From contig NZ_JAGRPU010000026.1 of the NCBI RefSeq assembly GCF_024606225.1, positions 1 through 64,000 of the forward strand: DNA of 64,000 nucleotides, read 5' to 3'. The stretch is from Endozoicomonas sp. ISHI1. Lineage in GTDB: Bacteria; Pseudomonadota; Gammaproteobacteria; Pseudomonadales; Endozoicomonadaceae. Numbering within the stretch: position 1 is the first letter of the stretch; every line of letters begins with the position of its first letter. Below, piece after piece: positions 19,655 to 29,192 of the stretch. The position numbers and the translations under genes are program-made. The notes under the pieces are model-generated. The model worked only from the letters and a program-made list of their open reading frames with translations. It was not told the DNA's origin and searched no databases.

Positions 19655-19993
19655 ATGCCACAAATCGTATTTCTGCCTCATGATGAAATCTGCCCGGAAG
19701 GGGCCGTGATTGAGGCTGAGGCGGGAATGACCGTATGCGATGCGGCTCTGGCTAATGGCATTGAAATTGAACATGCCTGCGAAAAGTCCTGTGCCTGTAC
19801 GACCTGTCATGTGGTTGTCCGTGAAGGCTTTGACAGTATGGAGGAGGCGGATGAGCTGGAAGAAGATCTGCTCGACAAAGCCTGGGGTCTGGAGCCTGAG
19901 TCTCGCTTGAGCTGTCAGGCGGTGGTGGCTGAAGAGAATCTGGTGGTGGAAATACCCATGTACACGCTTAACCAGGTGTCAGAAAAGCATTGA
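19655..19993 (+). CDS. fdx: [2Fe-2S] ferredoxin of the Isc system
   Basis: Electron donor for cluster assembly. 112 residues; adrenodoxin-type cluster ligands in HACEKSCACTTCHVVV and LSCQAVV. Begins MPQIVFLPHDEICPEG as in other Isc ferredoxins. Tightly coupled to hscA. Confidence 0.97.
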   Translation: MPQIVFLPHDEICPEGAVIEAEAGMTVCDAALANGIEIEHACEKSCACTTCHVVVREGFDSMEEADELEEDLLDKAWGLEPESRLSCQAVVAEENLVVEIPMYTLNQVSEKH

Positions 19994-20013
19994 GCCTGCT
20001 GTGCTTTCGATTG

Positions 20014-20033
20014 AGAGACTCTTATGAGTCTCT
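20014..20033 (+). terminator. Hairpin between fdx and iscX
   Basis: AGAGACTC (20014-20021) and GAGTCTCT (20026-20033) form a perfect 8-bp stem with the loop TTAT, followed by TTCTCTC rather than a T-run. It could attenuate transcription into iscX or mark an RNA end. Confidence 0.4.
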
Positions 20034-20076
20034 TTCTCTCTGCTGATTAGGTCACCGGATATAAGGTAGAAAGATT

Positions 20077-20271
20077 ATGAGGTGGACAGACATCTTCGAC
20101 ATTGCTACTGAGCTGGCTGATGCGCACCCGGATGTTGATCCGAAATTTGTTAATTTTGTTGATCTGAGAGCGTGGGTGATGGCTCTGGAAGATTTTGATG
20201 ATGATCCGGCGCGTTGTGGAGAAAAGATTTTGGAAGCTATTCAGGCGGCCTGGATTGAAGAGCTTGAGTGA
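20077..20271 (+). CDS. iscX: Fe-S assembly protein IscX
   Basis: A 64-residue acidic protein that binds iron and IscS and tunes desulfurase activity. Recognised by RWTDIFDIATELADAHPDVD and the DLRAWVMALEDFDDDP segment. Last gene of the isc operon, with a terminator 16 bases after its stop. Confidence 0.96.
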   Translation: MRWTDIFDIATELADAHPDVDPKFVNFVDLRAWVMALEDFDDDPARCGEKILEAIQAAWIEELE

Positions 20272-20287
20272 TCAGTCTGACTGGCAG

Positions 20288-20325
20288 GATCAATGAGAAC
20301 CTTGCAGTCATCATTGATCTTTTTT
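20288..20325 (+). terminator. Rho-independent terminator of the isc operon
   Basis: GATCAATGA (20288-20296) pairs perfectly with TCATTGATC (20311-20319) across a 14-base loop, and six T residues follow. It lies 7 bases from the stop codon of the convergent serpin gene. Confidence 0.85.
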
Positions 20326-20332
20326 CTTTCAG

Positions 20333-21655
20333 TTAACGGTAGTTAAGGGTTTCAGGGTGAAGTATTTGCCCTATAAAGAGTATTCTCCCTGTGTCCTTAT
20401 GTCGCAAAATATAAAGAAATGGTCTGTTAAAATTAATTTTGATATTTCTTCTGATGCCATCGACAAAGCACGTTTGAGTGATTGCTGAAGCTTCAGTCCC
20501 CAATTCATTGACTTTTATGGCGCAGTTTTGTTGAATGCCGGACAAGAAGATCCCTTTTGAGGAGCCGACTAGCATGCCTCCTAAAGTCACCCTACCTTGT
20601 TGAAATAAGCATTCCAGGCCCGTGTTTCTCAACACAGAACTCAACTCAGTTCCAGAGTAGCTTTCAAAGGCAGGTAAAGTAAGATCTATTTCTGGCACAG
20701 CTTGCAGTGACGCAAGTAAATTGGCCATTATTTCAGGAGATGCCGTTGAGAGTGCTGTTCCTTCCGGTGGCAAAACCAGTACCATTTCATAGTTTCCACG
20801 GTAGGGAACCGTTACTGCTTGCCACTCATTTTGGATAGCGTACCCTGTGTGTCGTATCTCTTGATGTAAAACTCTTCTGAGGTGTACATTTGTACCGTTT
20901 TCCAGAGTAAAGAGTCCTCCTCCGTTTTTACGATAGAAAGGTTGCTTCCACAGCCCTCTGAAGTAAACAGAATTTATGAGAATGAGTGCGGTCTCTGTGT
21001 TCCATTGATTGGCACTGCAAAAAGATCGAATCATGCCATGGGTTAAATAGCAGAACTCTTGATTAAGCTGTTCAGCGAGTGCTTTTAAGGATGGCCTGTT
21101 GCGGAAGTCAATGTTGTCATGAATAGCCGTGCTCATCTTTTCGGCTTCCCTGCGATAGGAATCCTGAAGCTGGTACCGGGAGGCTAATAATAAAGCGTTG
21201 CCGGCAGTGTAAACCACGCTTTGCCCTGGACTGGCACCTGGTGCTTCTGTTGTGGAAGAGGAGGGAGAATTCCTTTCCAAAAATTTTGCCAGTAACTCCT
21301 GAGTAGTGTCGGAGGCGCCCGCGAGTAAAGCCGACAGAGCCTGAAAGAGACTGTCAGGGGAAAAAATAAAATTTGAATCTGGCTGCGCTTGCGCTGCCAA
21401 CATAAAAAGCCGCATCACCCATTTTAATTGTTGGGAGTGTTGTGTTTCTGGTTGAGCTGGCGGGTCAGCAGGTGCCGGGTGGCAGATTGGGCAGACTAGA
21501 AAATCATCATCATTATAAACATTCTTGCACTTCTGGCATACATGAGGGGTAGCCTGAAGGGGAGTTGATGTTGATACAAAGAAAAATAATAACAGTGTAA
21601 GCCGGATTGCCCCGTATCCAGAAGAGCGTCTGGTTATCCTGTCTGTTAAAGTCAT
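20333..21655 (-). CDS. Secreted serpin (serine protease inhibitor family) with N-terminal zinc-ribbon-like motif
   Basis: Serpins trap target proteases by a large shape change after cleavage of a reactive loop. I start at the ATG at 21655 (AAGGAT 5 bases upstream), giving 440 residues with a signal peptide (core LTLLLFFFVSTST, cleavage near LQA). Next comes Cys-x2-Cys-x11-Cys-x2-Cys at residues 40-58 (QKCKN ... VCPIC), a rubredoxin/zinc-ribbon-like knuckle not normal in serpins. The serpin body shows NFIFSPDSLFQALSALLAGA, LINSVYFRGLWKQPF, VPYRGNYEMVLVLPPEG, hinge NELGTEASAITQT and the C-terminal FNRPFLYILRHKDTGRILFI. The hinge has small residues, so an inhibitory role is plausible. Inserted between iscX and ndk. 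Confidence 0.88.
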   Translation of the reverse strand: MTLTDRITRRSSGYGAIRLTLLLFFFVSTSTPLQATPHVCQKCKNVYNDDDFLVCPICHPAPADPPAQPETQHSQQLKWVMRLFMLAAQAQPDSNFIFSPDSLFQALSALLAGASDTTQELLAKFLERNSPSSSTTEAPGASPGQSVVYTAGNALLLASRYQLQDSYRREAEKMSTAIHDNIDFRNRPSLKALAEQLNQEFCYLTHGMIRSFCSANQWNTETALILINSVYFRGLWKQPFYRKNGGGLFTLENGTNVHLRRVLHQEIRHTGYAIQNEWQAVTVPYRGNYEMVLVLPPEGTALSTASPEIMANLLASLQAVPEIDLTLPAFESYSGTELSSVLRNTGLECLFQQGRVTLGGMLVGSSKGIFLSGIQQNCAIKVNELGTEASAITQTCFVDGIRRNIKINFNRPFLYILRHKDTGRILFIGQILHPETLNYR

Positions 21656-21971
21656 ATTTATCCTTGTCATGTTAAGTTATTCAGAAGCCAAGACAATTGC
21701 TAATTACCCTGCACTCCCGCGAGTGCGTTAGAATTGTAGTTGCTCATTGAGAACACTGCTGATAATTGGCATGGAATATCCGGGGTGACATTGTCTTGAA
21801 ATTCGATGACCTGAATTTGGTTTCGACTTGTATGATTTTGTGCGGATAAAACTGACACTGAGATAGTGATCGTTTACAATGCCATCCAAGCTTCCCCAAT
21901 GACTGGAGGTAGCGCATTGAATTATAAACTTGACCTGTAATGGGCCAATAGAAGAACGTTTGGAGAGTGTA

Positions 21972-22403
21972 ATGGCCGTAGAGCGCACTTTGTCAATTAT
22001 CAAGCCTGACGCTGTTGCTAAAAATGTCATCGGCGAAATTTTTAGCCGCTTTGAAAAAGCTGGCCTCAAAGTTGTTGGAACCCGCATGGTTCAGCTGAGC
22101 AAAGAGAAGGCAGAAGGTTTTTATGCTGAGCATAAAGAGCGTCCTTTCTTTAACGATCTGGTGTCTTTCATGACCTCGGGCCCTGTTGTTGTATCGGTTC
22201 TGGAAGGCGAAAACGCTGTTGCTCATCACCGTGAGCTTATGGGAGCTACCAATCCGGCTGAAGCCGCTGCCGGGACTATCCGTGCTGATTTTGCTCAGAC
22301 TATTGATGAAAATGCAGTGCATGGTTCGGATTCTCCGGCTTCTGCTGCCAGAGAAGTGTCCTACTTCTTTGAAGATGCAGACGTTTGTCCTCGTACTCGA
22401 TAA
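21972..22403 (+). CDS. ndk: Nucleoside diphosphate kinase
   Basis: Transfers the gamma-phosphate between nucleoside di- and triphosphates. From the ATG at 21972 (GGAGAGTG upstream) it has 143 residues, the E. coli length, beginning [18 protein letters not shown]. The catalytic His is in NAVHGSDS. The frame is open 14 codons further up, without family similarity. Confidence 0.97.
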   Translation: MAVERTLSIIKPDAVAKNVIGEIFSRFEKAGLKVVGTRMVQLSKEKAEGFYAEHKERPFFNDLVSFMTSGPVVVSVLEGENAVAHHRELMGATNPAEAAAGTIRADFAQTIDENAVHGSDSPASAAREVSYFFEDADVCPRTR

Positions 22404-22685
22404 TGACATAACGGGGTATTCATGCTGTCCCCTGAAATCAGGGTTCAGGTGTGCCCCGTATTTTTATCTATGAAAATGCCGTGGCTATTGTGGTTTAATG
22501 GCGCACATGTTTTTTCGTGAATCATTTTTCATTAACTCAATGTCGGCCTCCCACAGTCTCTCATCGCAGTTAATGAGAATGCAGCCATTTCAGGAGTGTA
22601 TTTCATTCCGGGCGAGGAATAATGCGTGCCCGTCCTATGGCTGTCGTGCGTCATGTAACGCTCATGGCTTTTTGAGGTATTAACA

Positions 22686-23834
22686 ATGTCAGAGTTGATC
22701 ACCGTAAGTGCTGAGGCCGGTGAGGTTCAGAACGAATTCGTCAACTTGTTGGATCTGTCCCGCAATAAGATGGTGGATTTTTTTCTCAGCATAGGTGAAA
22801 AGAAGTTTCGTGCCGAGCAGATGCTCAAGTGGATTCATCATTTTGGCATCGATAACTTTGATGAAATGACCAATATCAGCAAAACCCTCAAACAAAAGCT
22901 GAAAGAGGTGGCTGAAATTCGTGGTCCCCAAGTTGTCAGTAGCCAGTTTTCTGAAGATGGCACCTGCAAGTGGGTAGTCAGAGTCACTTCGGGCAGCTGT
23001 GTTGAAACAGTTTATATCCCGGACGGAAAGCGTGGCACCCTGTGTGTATCTTCCCAGGCAGGCTGTTCACTGGATTGCAGCTTCTGCTCAACCGGCAAGC
23101 AGGGTTTTAACTCCGACCTTACTGTGGCCGAAATTATCGGTCAGGTCTGGATTGCTGCGCGTCACTTTAATAATGTCCCCGCAAAGAAAGATCGTTCTAT
23201 CACCAACGTCGTAATGATGGGGATGGGCGAGCCTTTGATGAACTTTGATAATGTGGTCGACGCCATGAATCTGATGATGGACGACCTCGGTTATGGTCTG
23301 TCCAAGCGCAGGGTGACGCTGAGCACCTCGGGTGTTGTTCCTGCGCTGCGTAAATTGGGTGAAGTGACTGATGTATCTCTGGCTGTCTCACTTCATGCTC
23401 CTAATGACGAATTGAGGAATGTGCTGGTTCCGATCAACCGCAAGTATCCACTGTCAGAATTGCTGGATGCGATCGATCAATACATGAGCGGGCTTCCTGA
23501 CAAACGTGTCGTAACCATTGAGTACACGCTACTGGCCGGAGTGAATGATCAGCCTGAGCATGCGGCCCAACTGATTCAGTTGTTGAAAAACGTCCCCTGT
23601 AAAATCAACCTGATCCCCTTTAATCCGTTCCCGCATTCCGGTTACCAACGCCCCAGCAATAATGCTGTACGTCGCTTTCAGGAACAACTGCAGGAAGCTG
23701 GCTTTAATGTGACTGTGCGCAGGACTCGTGGTGACGATATTGACGCTGCCTGTGGTCAGCTGGTGGGGCAGGTTGCTGACAAAACACGAAGAAGTGAACG
23801 CTATATCACTGCTCGCCAGGTGAATGCCAGCTGA
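22686..23834 (+). CDS. rlmN: Dual-specificity RNA methyltransferase RlmN
   Basis: Radical-SAM enzyme that adds a C2 methyl group to A2503 of 23S rRNA and A37 of some tRNAs. 382 residues. The cluster ligands are Cys-x3-Cys-x2-Cys in [12 protein letters not shown]; the SAM region [16 protein letters not shown] and the C-terminal mechanistic Cys in DIDAACGQL are present. First gene of the rlmN-pilW-rodZ-hisS cluster. The 282-base gap before it holds only weak frames. Confidence 0.97.
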   Translation: MSELITVSAEAGEVQNEFVNLLDLSRNKMVDFFLSIGEKKFRAEQMLKWIHHFGIDNFDEMTNISKTLKQKLKEVAEIRGPQVVSSQFSEDGTCKWVVRVTSGSCVETVYIPDGKRGTLCVSSQAGCSLDCSFCSTGKQGFNSDLTVAEIIGQVWIAARHFNNVPAKKDRSITNVVMMGMGEPLMNFDNVVDAMNLMMDDLGYGLSKRRVTLSTSGVVPALRKLGEVTDVSLAVSLHAPNDELRNVLVPINRKYPLSELLDAIDQYMSGLPDKRVVTIEYTLLAGVNDQPEHAAQLIQLLKNVPCKINLIPFNPFPHSGYQRPSNNAVRRFQEQLQEAGFNVTVRRTRGDDIDAACGQLVGQVADKTRRSERYITARQVNAS

Positions 23835-23977
23835 TTAGAGTATCCGGTTGTCAATTCATTGGCTTTGATAACAGCTTGTTTGAGCTGAAAGTTACGATAG
23901 TTGGGGGCAAATTTCTGTGGCCTTGGCTATCCCGGTTCACTTACTATGTTCAAAATAATTAAAAAACGGGGAAAAGC

Positions 23978-24736
23978 ATGATCGCAAAACTGAGAATCAG
24001 TGCAGTTTTGTTCAGTATCATCCTGAGTGGCTGTGTGACAAGCGGTGGGCCTGAGCCCGTCAATGAAAACGAAGCTGTCCGTAGCTACCTGGAACTGGCC
24101 AGAGGATATGTGCAACAGGGCTTAACCGAGAAAGCAGTTAAGCCTATCAACCGGGCGTTGGAGATCCAGCCTCGATCAGCTGATGCTTATGGCATGTTGG
24201 GGCTGGTTTATCAGCTTCAGGGAGAGGCAAGTCTAGCTGAAAAATCCTTCAAGGAAGCTCTTTCCCTGAATTCTGATTCTTCTGAAATTCATAATAACTT
24301 CGGTGTTTTTCTCTTCAGTCAGAACCGTCTGAGCGAAGCCTACCGCGAATTTGAGAAGGCCGCTGATGACGTTCGGTACAGTAGCCGAAGTCGAGCTTAT
24401 GAAAATCTGGGGTTGGTGGCATTAAGACAAGGCCGCTTAACCCTGGCTGCGGAGCATTTTGACAAGGCTCTGAAACTGAACAGTAATTTACCCCGTGCAA
24501 GTCTGGAATTAGCAGCAATACTTGAGAAGCAGGGCCAGTTTCGTGAAGCCTGGAAGCACTATCAGGTCTTTACCCGTCTTTCCCGTCAGAATGAGCGATC
24601 CCTGAGACTGGGGGTTCGTTTGGCCAGAATCAATGGTGATCAGGATGCCGCAGCCAGTTATTCTTTGCAATTAGGGCGCTTATTCCCTTCTTCCACTGGA
24701 GAGGGAGTGCGGAGTAGAAGCAGTTATGAATACTGA
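23978..24736 (+). CDS. pilW: Type IV pilus assembly lipoprotein PilW/PilF (TPR)
   Basis: Outer-membrane pilotin needed for PilQ secretin assembly in type IV pilus systems. 252 residues; lipobox LSGC with Cys at residue 19, then about five TPR repeats (e.g. LARGYVQQGLTEKAVKPINR, AYGMLGLVYQLQGEASLAEK). It overlaps rodZ by 11 bases, so translation is coupled. Its place after rlmN is the standard one in pilus-bearing gammaproteobacteria; fimV at 33.3 kb is another pilus-system gene. Confidence 0.92.
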   Translation: MIAKLRISAVLFSIILSGCVTSGGPEPVNENEAVRSYLELARGYVQQGLTEKAVKPINRALEIQPRSADAYGMLGLVYQLQGEASLAEKSFKEALSLNSDSSEIHNNFGVFLFSQNRLSEAYREFEKAADDVRYSSRSRAYENLGLVALRQGRLTLAAEHFDKALKLNSNLPRASLELAAILEKQGQFREAWKHYQVFTRLSRQNERSLRLGVRLARINGDQDAAASYSLQLGRLFPSSTGEGVRSRSSYEY

Positions 24737-25664
24737 TGAGCAAAACAGTGAGGAAGGTCTGGAGGCGGATGCTGATCATTCTCCGGGCCGGTTACTTCAA
24801 TCTGGAAGGCATAAAGCAGGACTTTCAGTGGAGGAAGTTGCAGATCGACTGAAAGTACCAGAGTCGTATATTCTGGCCATAGAGAGTAATGAGTTTGAGG
24901 CGTTGCCAGGCTTGGTTTTTGCCCGGGGATACGTCAGATCTTATGCCCGGGTTCTTGAACTGGATGGCAATGAGCTGGTGGATCACTTTGATCGTTTCAC
25001 TGGGCACAGAGGTTCAGAAACTACTCACCTTAAAGCGGGCACTTCTTTGATAAGCCGGCGTCCGATGTCTCCTTTGCTTGCCTGGGGCGCGAGCCTTCTC
25101 ACCGTTATTCTGGTGGGCGCGGGCAGTTATTATGAATGGAATTTGGACGACCCTTCTGTTTCCCCGTCGGGAGTGAATTCCCGGCAACAGGCTCCCGTTC
25201 TTATTGAGCCTGAAGCAGAATTAGAAAAGGACGTTCTACCTGCTGTTGCCCATGACAGTGAAGAATCTGTTAGTCAGTCTCAAGGTTCTCTTTCGGAAAC
25301 TGATGGCGCTTTTCCCGAAGTTGAGAATGCCCTTCCTGAAGCCGTTAGCCCCCCTCCTGAAGTTGAAGGCGCCGTTCCTGAAGCTAACGGCTCTCCCTAC
25401 GAAGCAGATGGCTCTCTGGTCAGTCTGGCTGTTGAGTTTGCAGAGGACTGTTGGATCCAGATCAAGGATATGAGTGGTCATGACCTCTATACCGATGTTC
25501 ACAGAGCGGGTTCTAATCTGAGGCTCGAAGTGCCTTCTTCCGTTCAGGTCCGTTTTGGCAATGTTAAAGGTGTGGCGGATCTCAAGTTTGATGGCAAAAA
25601 AGTCGCGATCAAGGCACCTGAGCCCGGCCGCAGGGTAGCAAGCCTGGTATTGGAAGCGGGCTGA
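24726..25664 (+). CDS. rodZ: Cytoskeletal cell-shape protein RodZ
   Basis: Links MreB to the elongation machinery. 312 residues: an N-terminal Xre-type helix-turn-helix (about 22-85, GLSVEEVADRLKVPESYILA), a transmembrane segment near 117-138 (AWGASLLTVILVGAGSYY), a periplasmic Pro/Glu/Ala-rich linker with degenerate PEVEGAVPEANG-type repeats (about 190-235), and a C-terminal DUF4115 beta-domain (CWIQIKDMSGHDLYTDVHRA). Overlaps pilW; the next gene is hisS, without the ispG gene often found between them. Confidence 0.93.
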   Translation: MNTDEQNSEEGLEADADHSPGRLLQSGRHKAGLSVEEVADRLKVPESYILAIESNEFEALPGLVFARGYVRSYARVLELDGNELVDHFDRFTGHRGSETTHLKAGTSLISRRPMSPLLAWGASLLTVILVGAGSYYEWNLDDPSVSPSGVNSRQQAPVLIEPEAELEKDVLPAVAHDSEESVSQSQGSLSETDGAFPEVENALPEAVSPPPEVEGAVPEANGSPYEADGSLVSLAVEFAEDCWIQIKDMSGHDLYTDVHRAGSNLRLEVPSSVQVRFGNVKGVADLKFDGKKVAIKAPEPGRRVASLVLEAG

Positions 25665-25856
25665 TTAAGATACGGATTCCGTGACGAACCTATCTGTCAT
25701 GTACTCGGGGCTCCGGAAAAGTTATAGTTGACGCTTTTGCGTTGGAATAAGCATTTTTGAGCAATTGTTGCCGGTCTGTAGTAACACTTCTGGCATTATC
25801 TGCCATTATTACCTGTTCACCAACGCTACTTTAGAGGATTGAGAGGACCTCAGAAC

Positions 25857-27137
25857 TTGGCAAAGCAACTTCAAGCCATTCGCGGGATGAATGACATCCT
25901 GCCAGATCAGAGTCCAGCCTGGCAGTATCTGGAATCCAGACTCCGTAACCTGATGGCGACCTACAGTTATCGCGAAATCAGAATGCCTGTGGTTGAGCCC
26001 GGTCCTCTGTTTAGCCGGGGTATTGGTGCAGGTACGGATATTGTCGAAAAGGAAATGTATACCTTTGAGGATCGCAACGGCGAGAGTCTTTCTCTGCGTC
26101 CTGAAGGTACAGCGGGTTGTGTACGTGCTGGTATCCAGCATGGTCTGCTTTATAACCAGACACAAAGACTCTGGACTATGGGCCCCATGTTCCGTTATGA
26201 GCGCCCACAGAAAGGACGTTATCGTCAGTTTCACCAGTTCAGTGTTGAAACCTTCGGCATGGCTGGCCCCGATATTGACGCAGAACTCATATTGTTGACT
26301 GCCAGGCTCTGGAAAGAGCTGGGTATCCATAAACATGTGCGTCTGGAACTGAATACTCTGGGAACATTGGAAGCTCGCCAGAATTATCGTGAGGCTTTGG
26401 TCGAGTACCTATCCCGCTTTGAGCAGGAACTGGATGAAGACAGTCGAAATCGTTTGAGTATTAACCCTCTCAGAATTCTCGATAGCAAAGATAAGCGCAC
26501 CCGGGAAATTGTTGCAGATGCCCCTGTACTGCACGATTATCTGGACGCTGAATCGGCCGGGCATTTTGAAACCCTGAAAAGTATTCTTGATGCAGCAGGG
26601 ATTTCTTATGATGTCAATCCACGTCTGGTTCGCGGGCTGGATTACTATAGTCGGACCGTGTTTGAATGGATAACAGAGAGTCTTGGCGCACAGGGAACCG
26701 TCTGCGGTGGTGGCCGCTACGATGCCCTGGTTGAATTGCTGGGTGGCAAGCCAACACCGGCAGTAGGGTTTGCCATGGGGCTTGAGCGTCTGGTGTTAAT
26801 GTTGGAAACACTCAACCTGGTTCCCGGGTCAGTTCATAAAACCGTTGATGTCGCAGTCGTCACCCGAGGGGAGGGTGTCAGTGCTAAAGCTCTCCCTATG
26901 ATCGAGCAAATAAGAACAGGTGTTCCAGGCGTGCGCATTTTGGTGAATTGCGGCGGAGGCTTTAAAGGGCAGATGAAGAGGGCCTTCAGCAGCGGAGCTG
27001 ATTACGCTTTCATCGTTGGAGAAGATGAGTTGGCCAGTCAGTCGGTATCCGTTAAGCCTTTGTCAACGGATGGTGAGCAGGAGAGCATGGGTATTCCTGC
27101 TGTGGTTGAATTTTTGAAAAAGCGAATTCAGGAGTAA
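25857..27137 (+). CDS. hisS: Histidyl-tRNA synthetase
   Basis: Class II aminoacyl-tRNA synthetase. The start is most likely the TTG at 25857, giving (M)[12 protein letters not shown] as in E. coli, with AGAGGA about 9 bases upstream; an in-frame TTG at 25839 is less likely. 426 residues. Motifs: [20 protein letters not shown] (motif 2 region), the histidine-specific [12 protein letters not shown], and [13 protein letters not shown] (motif 3). A C-terminal anticodon-binding domain follows. yfgM begins 3 bases after its stop. Confidence 0.97.
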   Translation: MAKQLQAIRGMNDILPDQSPAWQYLESRLRNLMATYSYREIRMPVVEPGPLFSRGIGAGTDIVEKEMYTFEDRNGESLSLRPEGTAGCVRAGIQHGLLYNQTQRLWTMGPMFRYERPQKGRYRQFHQFSVETFGMAGPDIDAELILLTARLWKELGIHKHVRLELNTLGTLEARQNYREALVEYLSRFEQELDEDSRNRLSINPLRILDSKDKRTREIVADAPVLHDYLDAESAGHFETLKSILDAAGISYDVNPRLVRGLDYYSRTVFEWITESLGAQGTVCGGGRYDALVELLGGKPTPAVGFAMGLERLVLMLETLNLVPGSVHKTVDVAVVTRGEGVSAKALPMIEQIRTGVPGVRILVNCGGGFKGQMKRAFSSGADYAFIVGEDELASQSVSVKPLSTDGEQESMGIPAVVEFLKKRIQE

Positions 27138-27140
27138 AGC

Positions 27141-27812
27141 GTGAGTCGCTCAGATGAAGAAGAAGTAGAACTGCTCAAAAACCTCTGGCAGGAATACGGA
27201 AAGCCCGTTGTTGCCAGTGTCGCTATCACAGTCATCGCTATTTTTGGCTACAAGGCTTACCAGAAGAATCAACTGGAGACAGCAGCTGCTTCATCACAGC
27301 TTTACCAGAGTCTTCTGGAAGCTACCCAGACAGCTCATGGACAGCCACTGTCAGAGCAGCAGAAATCCACCGTTAAACACGTAGTGGAAACTCTGCAGTC
27401 TGATTATGAGAGCACTGATTATGCGGCTTTTGCAACGCTGTTTCAGGCTCGTGAACAGGTTCTGGATAACGATCTTGAGGGTGCTCGTTCTTCTCTTGAA
27501 TGGGTGCTGGCTCAAAAGCCTGATCTGGAAGTTGAGTTGGTAACTCGTGCCAGGTTGGCGCGAGTGATGCTCAGCCAGTCTGGCGATAACGCTCAAGCAG
27601 CGCTGGATGTCCTGACCAAGGCCAAGTCAGAAGCCGGTTTTGTAGCTACAATCGAGTCTGTTCGAGGCGATGCGTATCTGGCGATGGGTCAGAGAGACAA
27701 AGCACGTGAATCCTATGAAAAGGCACTGGAAGCCGCCCGCACCAACGGAGAGTCCCGGCCTTTGCTGCAGTTCAAACTGGATGACCTGGCAGCCAACATA
27801 AAAGAGGGCTAA
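27141..27812 (+). CDS. yfgM: YfgM-type ancillary SecYEG/chaperone-network protein
   Basis: Inner-membrane protein with one N-terminal transmembrane helix (about 21-39, VVASVAITVIAIFGYKAY) and a periplasmic TPR-like domain; in E. coli it associates with SecYEG and PpiD. 223 residues. GTG start at 27141, immediately after hisS. Its stop overlaps the start region of bamB, so hisS-yfgM-bamB form one operon. Confidence 0.93.
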   Translation: MSRSDEEEVELLKNLWQEYGKPVVASVAITVIAIFGYKAYQKNQLETAAASSQLYQSLLEATQTAHGQPLSEQQKSTVKHVVETLQSDYESTDYAAFATLFQAREQVLDNDLEGARSSLEWVLAQKPDLEVELVTRARLARVMLSQSGDNAQAALDVLTKAKSEAGFVATIESVRGDAYLAMGQRDKARESYEKALEAARTNGESRPLLQFKLDDLAANIKEG

Positions 27813-27815
27813 TGG

Positions 27816-28970
27816 ATGGAAAGGATAATCAGATCACTGCTGATCGTTTCCCTGACACTGGGGCTGGCTGCCTGCAGCCTTTTTTCCGATGATGAGGAAA
27901 TAGTCCGCAAACCAAAACCTCTGACTGAGTTTGAACCAGATATTGAGTTGAAAGAGGTCTGGTCCAAAAGCATCGGTAAAGGTGTCGAGGACAGTTATGA
28001 GCGGCTGGTGCCCTCTGTATCTGGCGACGTAATTTATGTTGCAGGCGCCCAAGGAAATGTCTCTGCCCTGGATCTCGGGTCCGGCAGGGAAATCTGGAAG
28101 AAGAGTCTGGAATTACCCGTCGGTGGTGGTATTACTGCTGACTACGGAATGTTACTTATTGGAACCCTGGACGGTCATGTCATTGCTCTCAGAGAGGAAG
28201 ATGGCAGTGAGCTCTGGAAAGCCAGAGTGAGCAGTGAAGTCATTTCTTCTCCCCAAACTAATGGCCGTGTTGTAATGGTCCAGAGTATTGATGACACCAT
28301 TACCGCTCTGGATGCTGAGACCGGTAAAGAGCTTTGGCATCAGGAAAACCTGCAGCCTGCTCTGACTTTGAGAGGCTCCAGCACACCCCTTATTGAGGGG
28401 GAAGCTGTCTTTGTAGGGCTCTCCAATGGTGAGGCGAAAGCATTCAGAGTTAATGATGGAGGTCCTTTGTGGAACAGTCGTGTCTCTCTTCCTAAAGGAA
28501 CCTCCGAGCTGGAGAGAATGGTCGACATTAAGGCCGAGCCACTGGTTGTAGGTGACAATCTGTTTATGGTCAGTTTTCAGGGTAATGTAGCTGCCCTGGA
28601 TATGTATAGCGGGCGTATACGCTGGAGTCGAGAGCTATCGAGCTACAAATCCATTGCGGAAGGTTTTGGATCTCTGTATCTGACCGATGACAGCAGTTAT
28701 ATCAGTTCTCTGGATCAACGCAGCGGTGCGGTTAGCTGGAGGCAGGATAAGCTGGAATATCGTTTGCTGACAGCACCGGCGACTTACAGCAGCTTTGTGG
28801 CCGTAGGTGATTTGGAAGGCTATGTTCATCTTTTGTCTCAGGTTGATGGTGCCATGGCAGGTCGCTTTAAGGCGAGTTCATCGGCGATTAAAGCACCTCC
28901 TGTGGTATCGGGTGATTTTCTGTATGTGCTCAGTGCTGACGGTATCCTGACTGCGCTGAATCAAAAGTGA
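27816..28970 (+). CDS. bamB: Outer-membrane assembly lipoprotein BamB
   Basis: Subunit of the BAM complex that inserts beta-barrel proteins into the outer membrane. 384 residues; lipobox LAAC with Cys at residue 20, followed by an eight-bladed propeller with repeated PQQ-like 'ALDLGSGREIWK', 'ALREEDGSELWK', 'ALDAETGKELWH' motifs. An ATG at 27812 in another frame overlaps the yfgM stop; the called ATG is at 27816. Confidence 0.96.
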   Translation: MERIIRSLLIVSLTLGLAACSLFSDDEEIVRKPKPLTEFEPDIELKEVWSKSIGKGVEDSYERLVPSVSGDVIYVAGAQGNVSALDLGSGREIWKKSLELPVGGGITADYGMLLIGTLDGHVIALREEDGSELWKARVSSEVISSPQTNGRVVMVQSIDDTITALDAETGKELWHQENLQPALTLRGSSTPLIEGEAVFVGLSNGEAKAFRVNDGGPLWNSRVSLPKGTSELERMVDIKAEPLVVGDNLFMVSFQGNVAALDMYSGRIRWSRELSSYKSIAEGFGSLYLTDDSSYISSLDQRSGAVSWRQDKLEYRLLTAPATYSSFVAVGDLEGYVHLLSQVDGAMAGRFKASSSAIKAPPVVSGDFLYVLSADGILTALNQK

Positions 28971-29011
28971 TTTGCTGAATTAAGCAGTGAGTTTGGCAAA
29001 GGAAGAAAGCC

Positions 29012-29043
29012 GGGCTGAACCTCAGGAGGTTCGGCCCTTTTTC
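29012..29043 (+). terminator. Rho-independent terminator after bamB
   Basis: GGGCTGAACCT and AGGTTCGGCCC form an 11-bp stem (one G-T pair) with a 4-base loop, followed by five T residues. It separates bamB from der. Confidence 0.9.
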
Positions 29044-29192
29044 TGTTATTAGAATGCTGGGAATCTGTTGCCATTGGGCTTTAAGGCCCTGTTCAAACAG
29101 GTTTCAGGACAGATTGTTCCCTCTTGAACGGCAGTTTGTCTGTAACTGGTTAATCTTTGGGGGTATTCAATAGCCCCTGTGGAATGAAGTCT

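Noticed and set aside
22498-22683. 61-codon frame before rlmN
   Set aside because: No family features and random-looking Cys/Arg content; read as leader sequence.
25270-25430. Repeated PEVEG-type codons in rodZ considered as a tandem repeat or CRISPR-like array
   Set aside because: Degenerate and in frame; it is the low-complexity periplasmic linker of RodZ.
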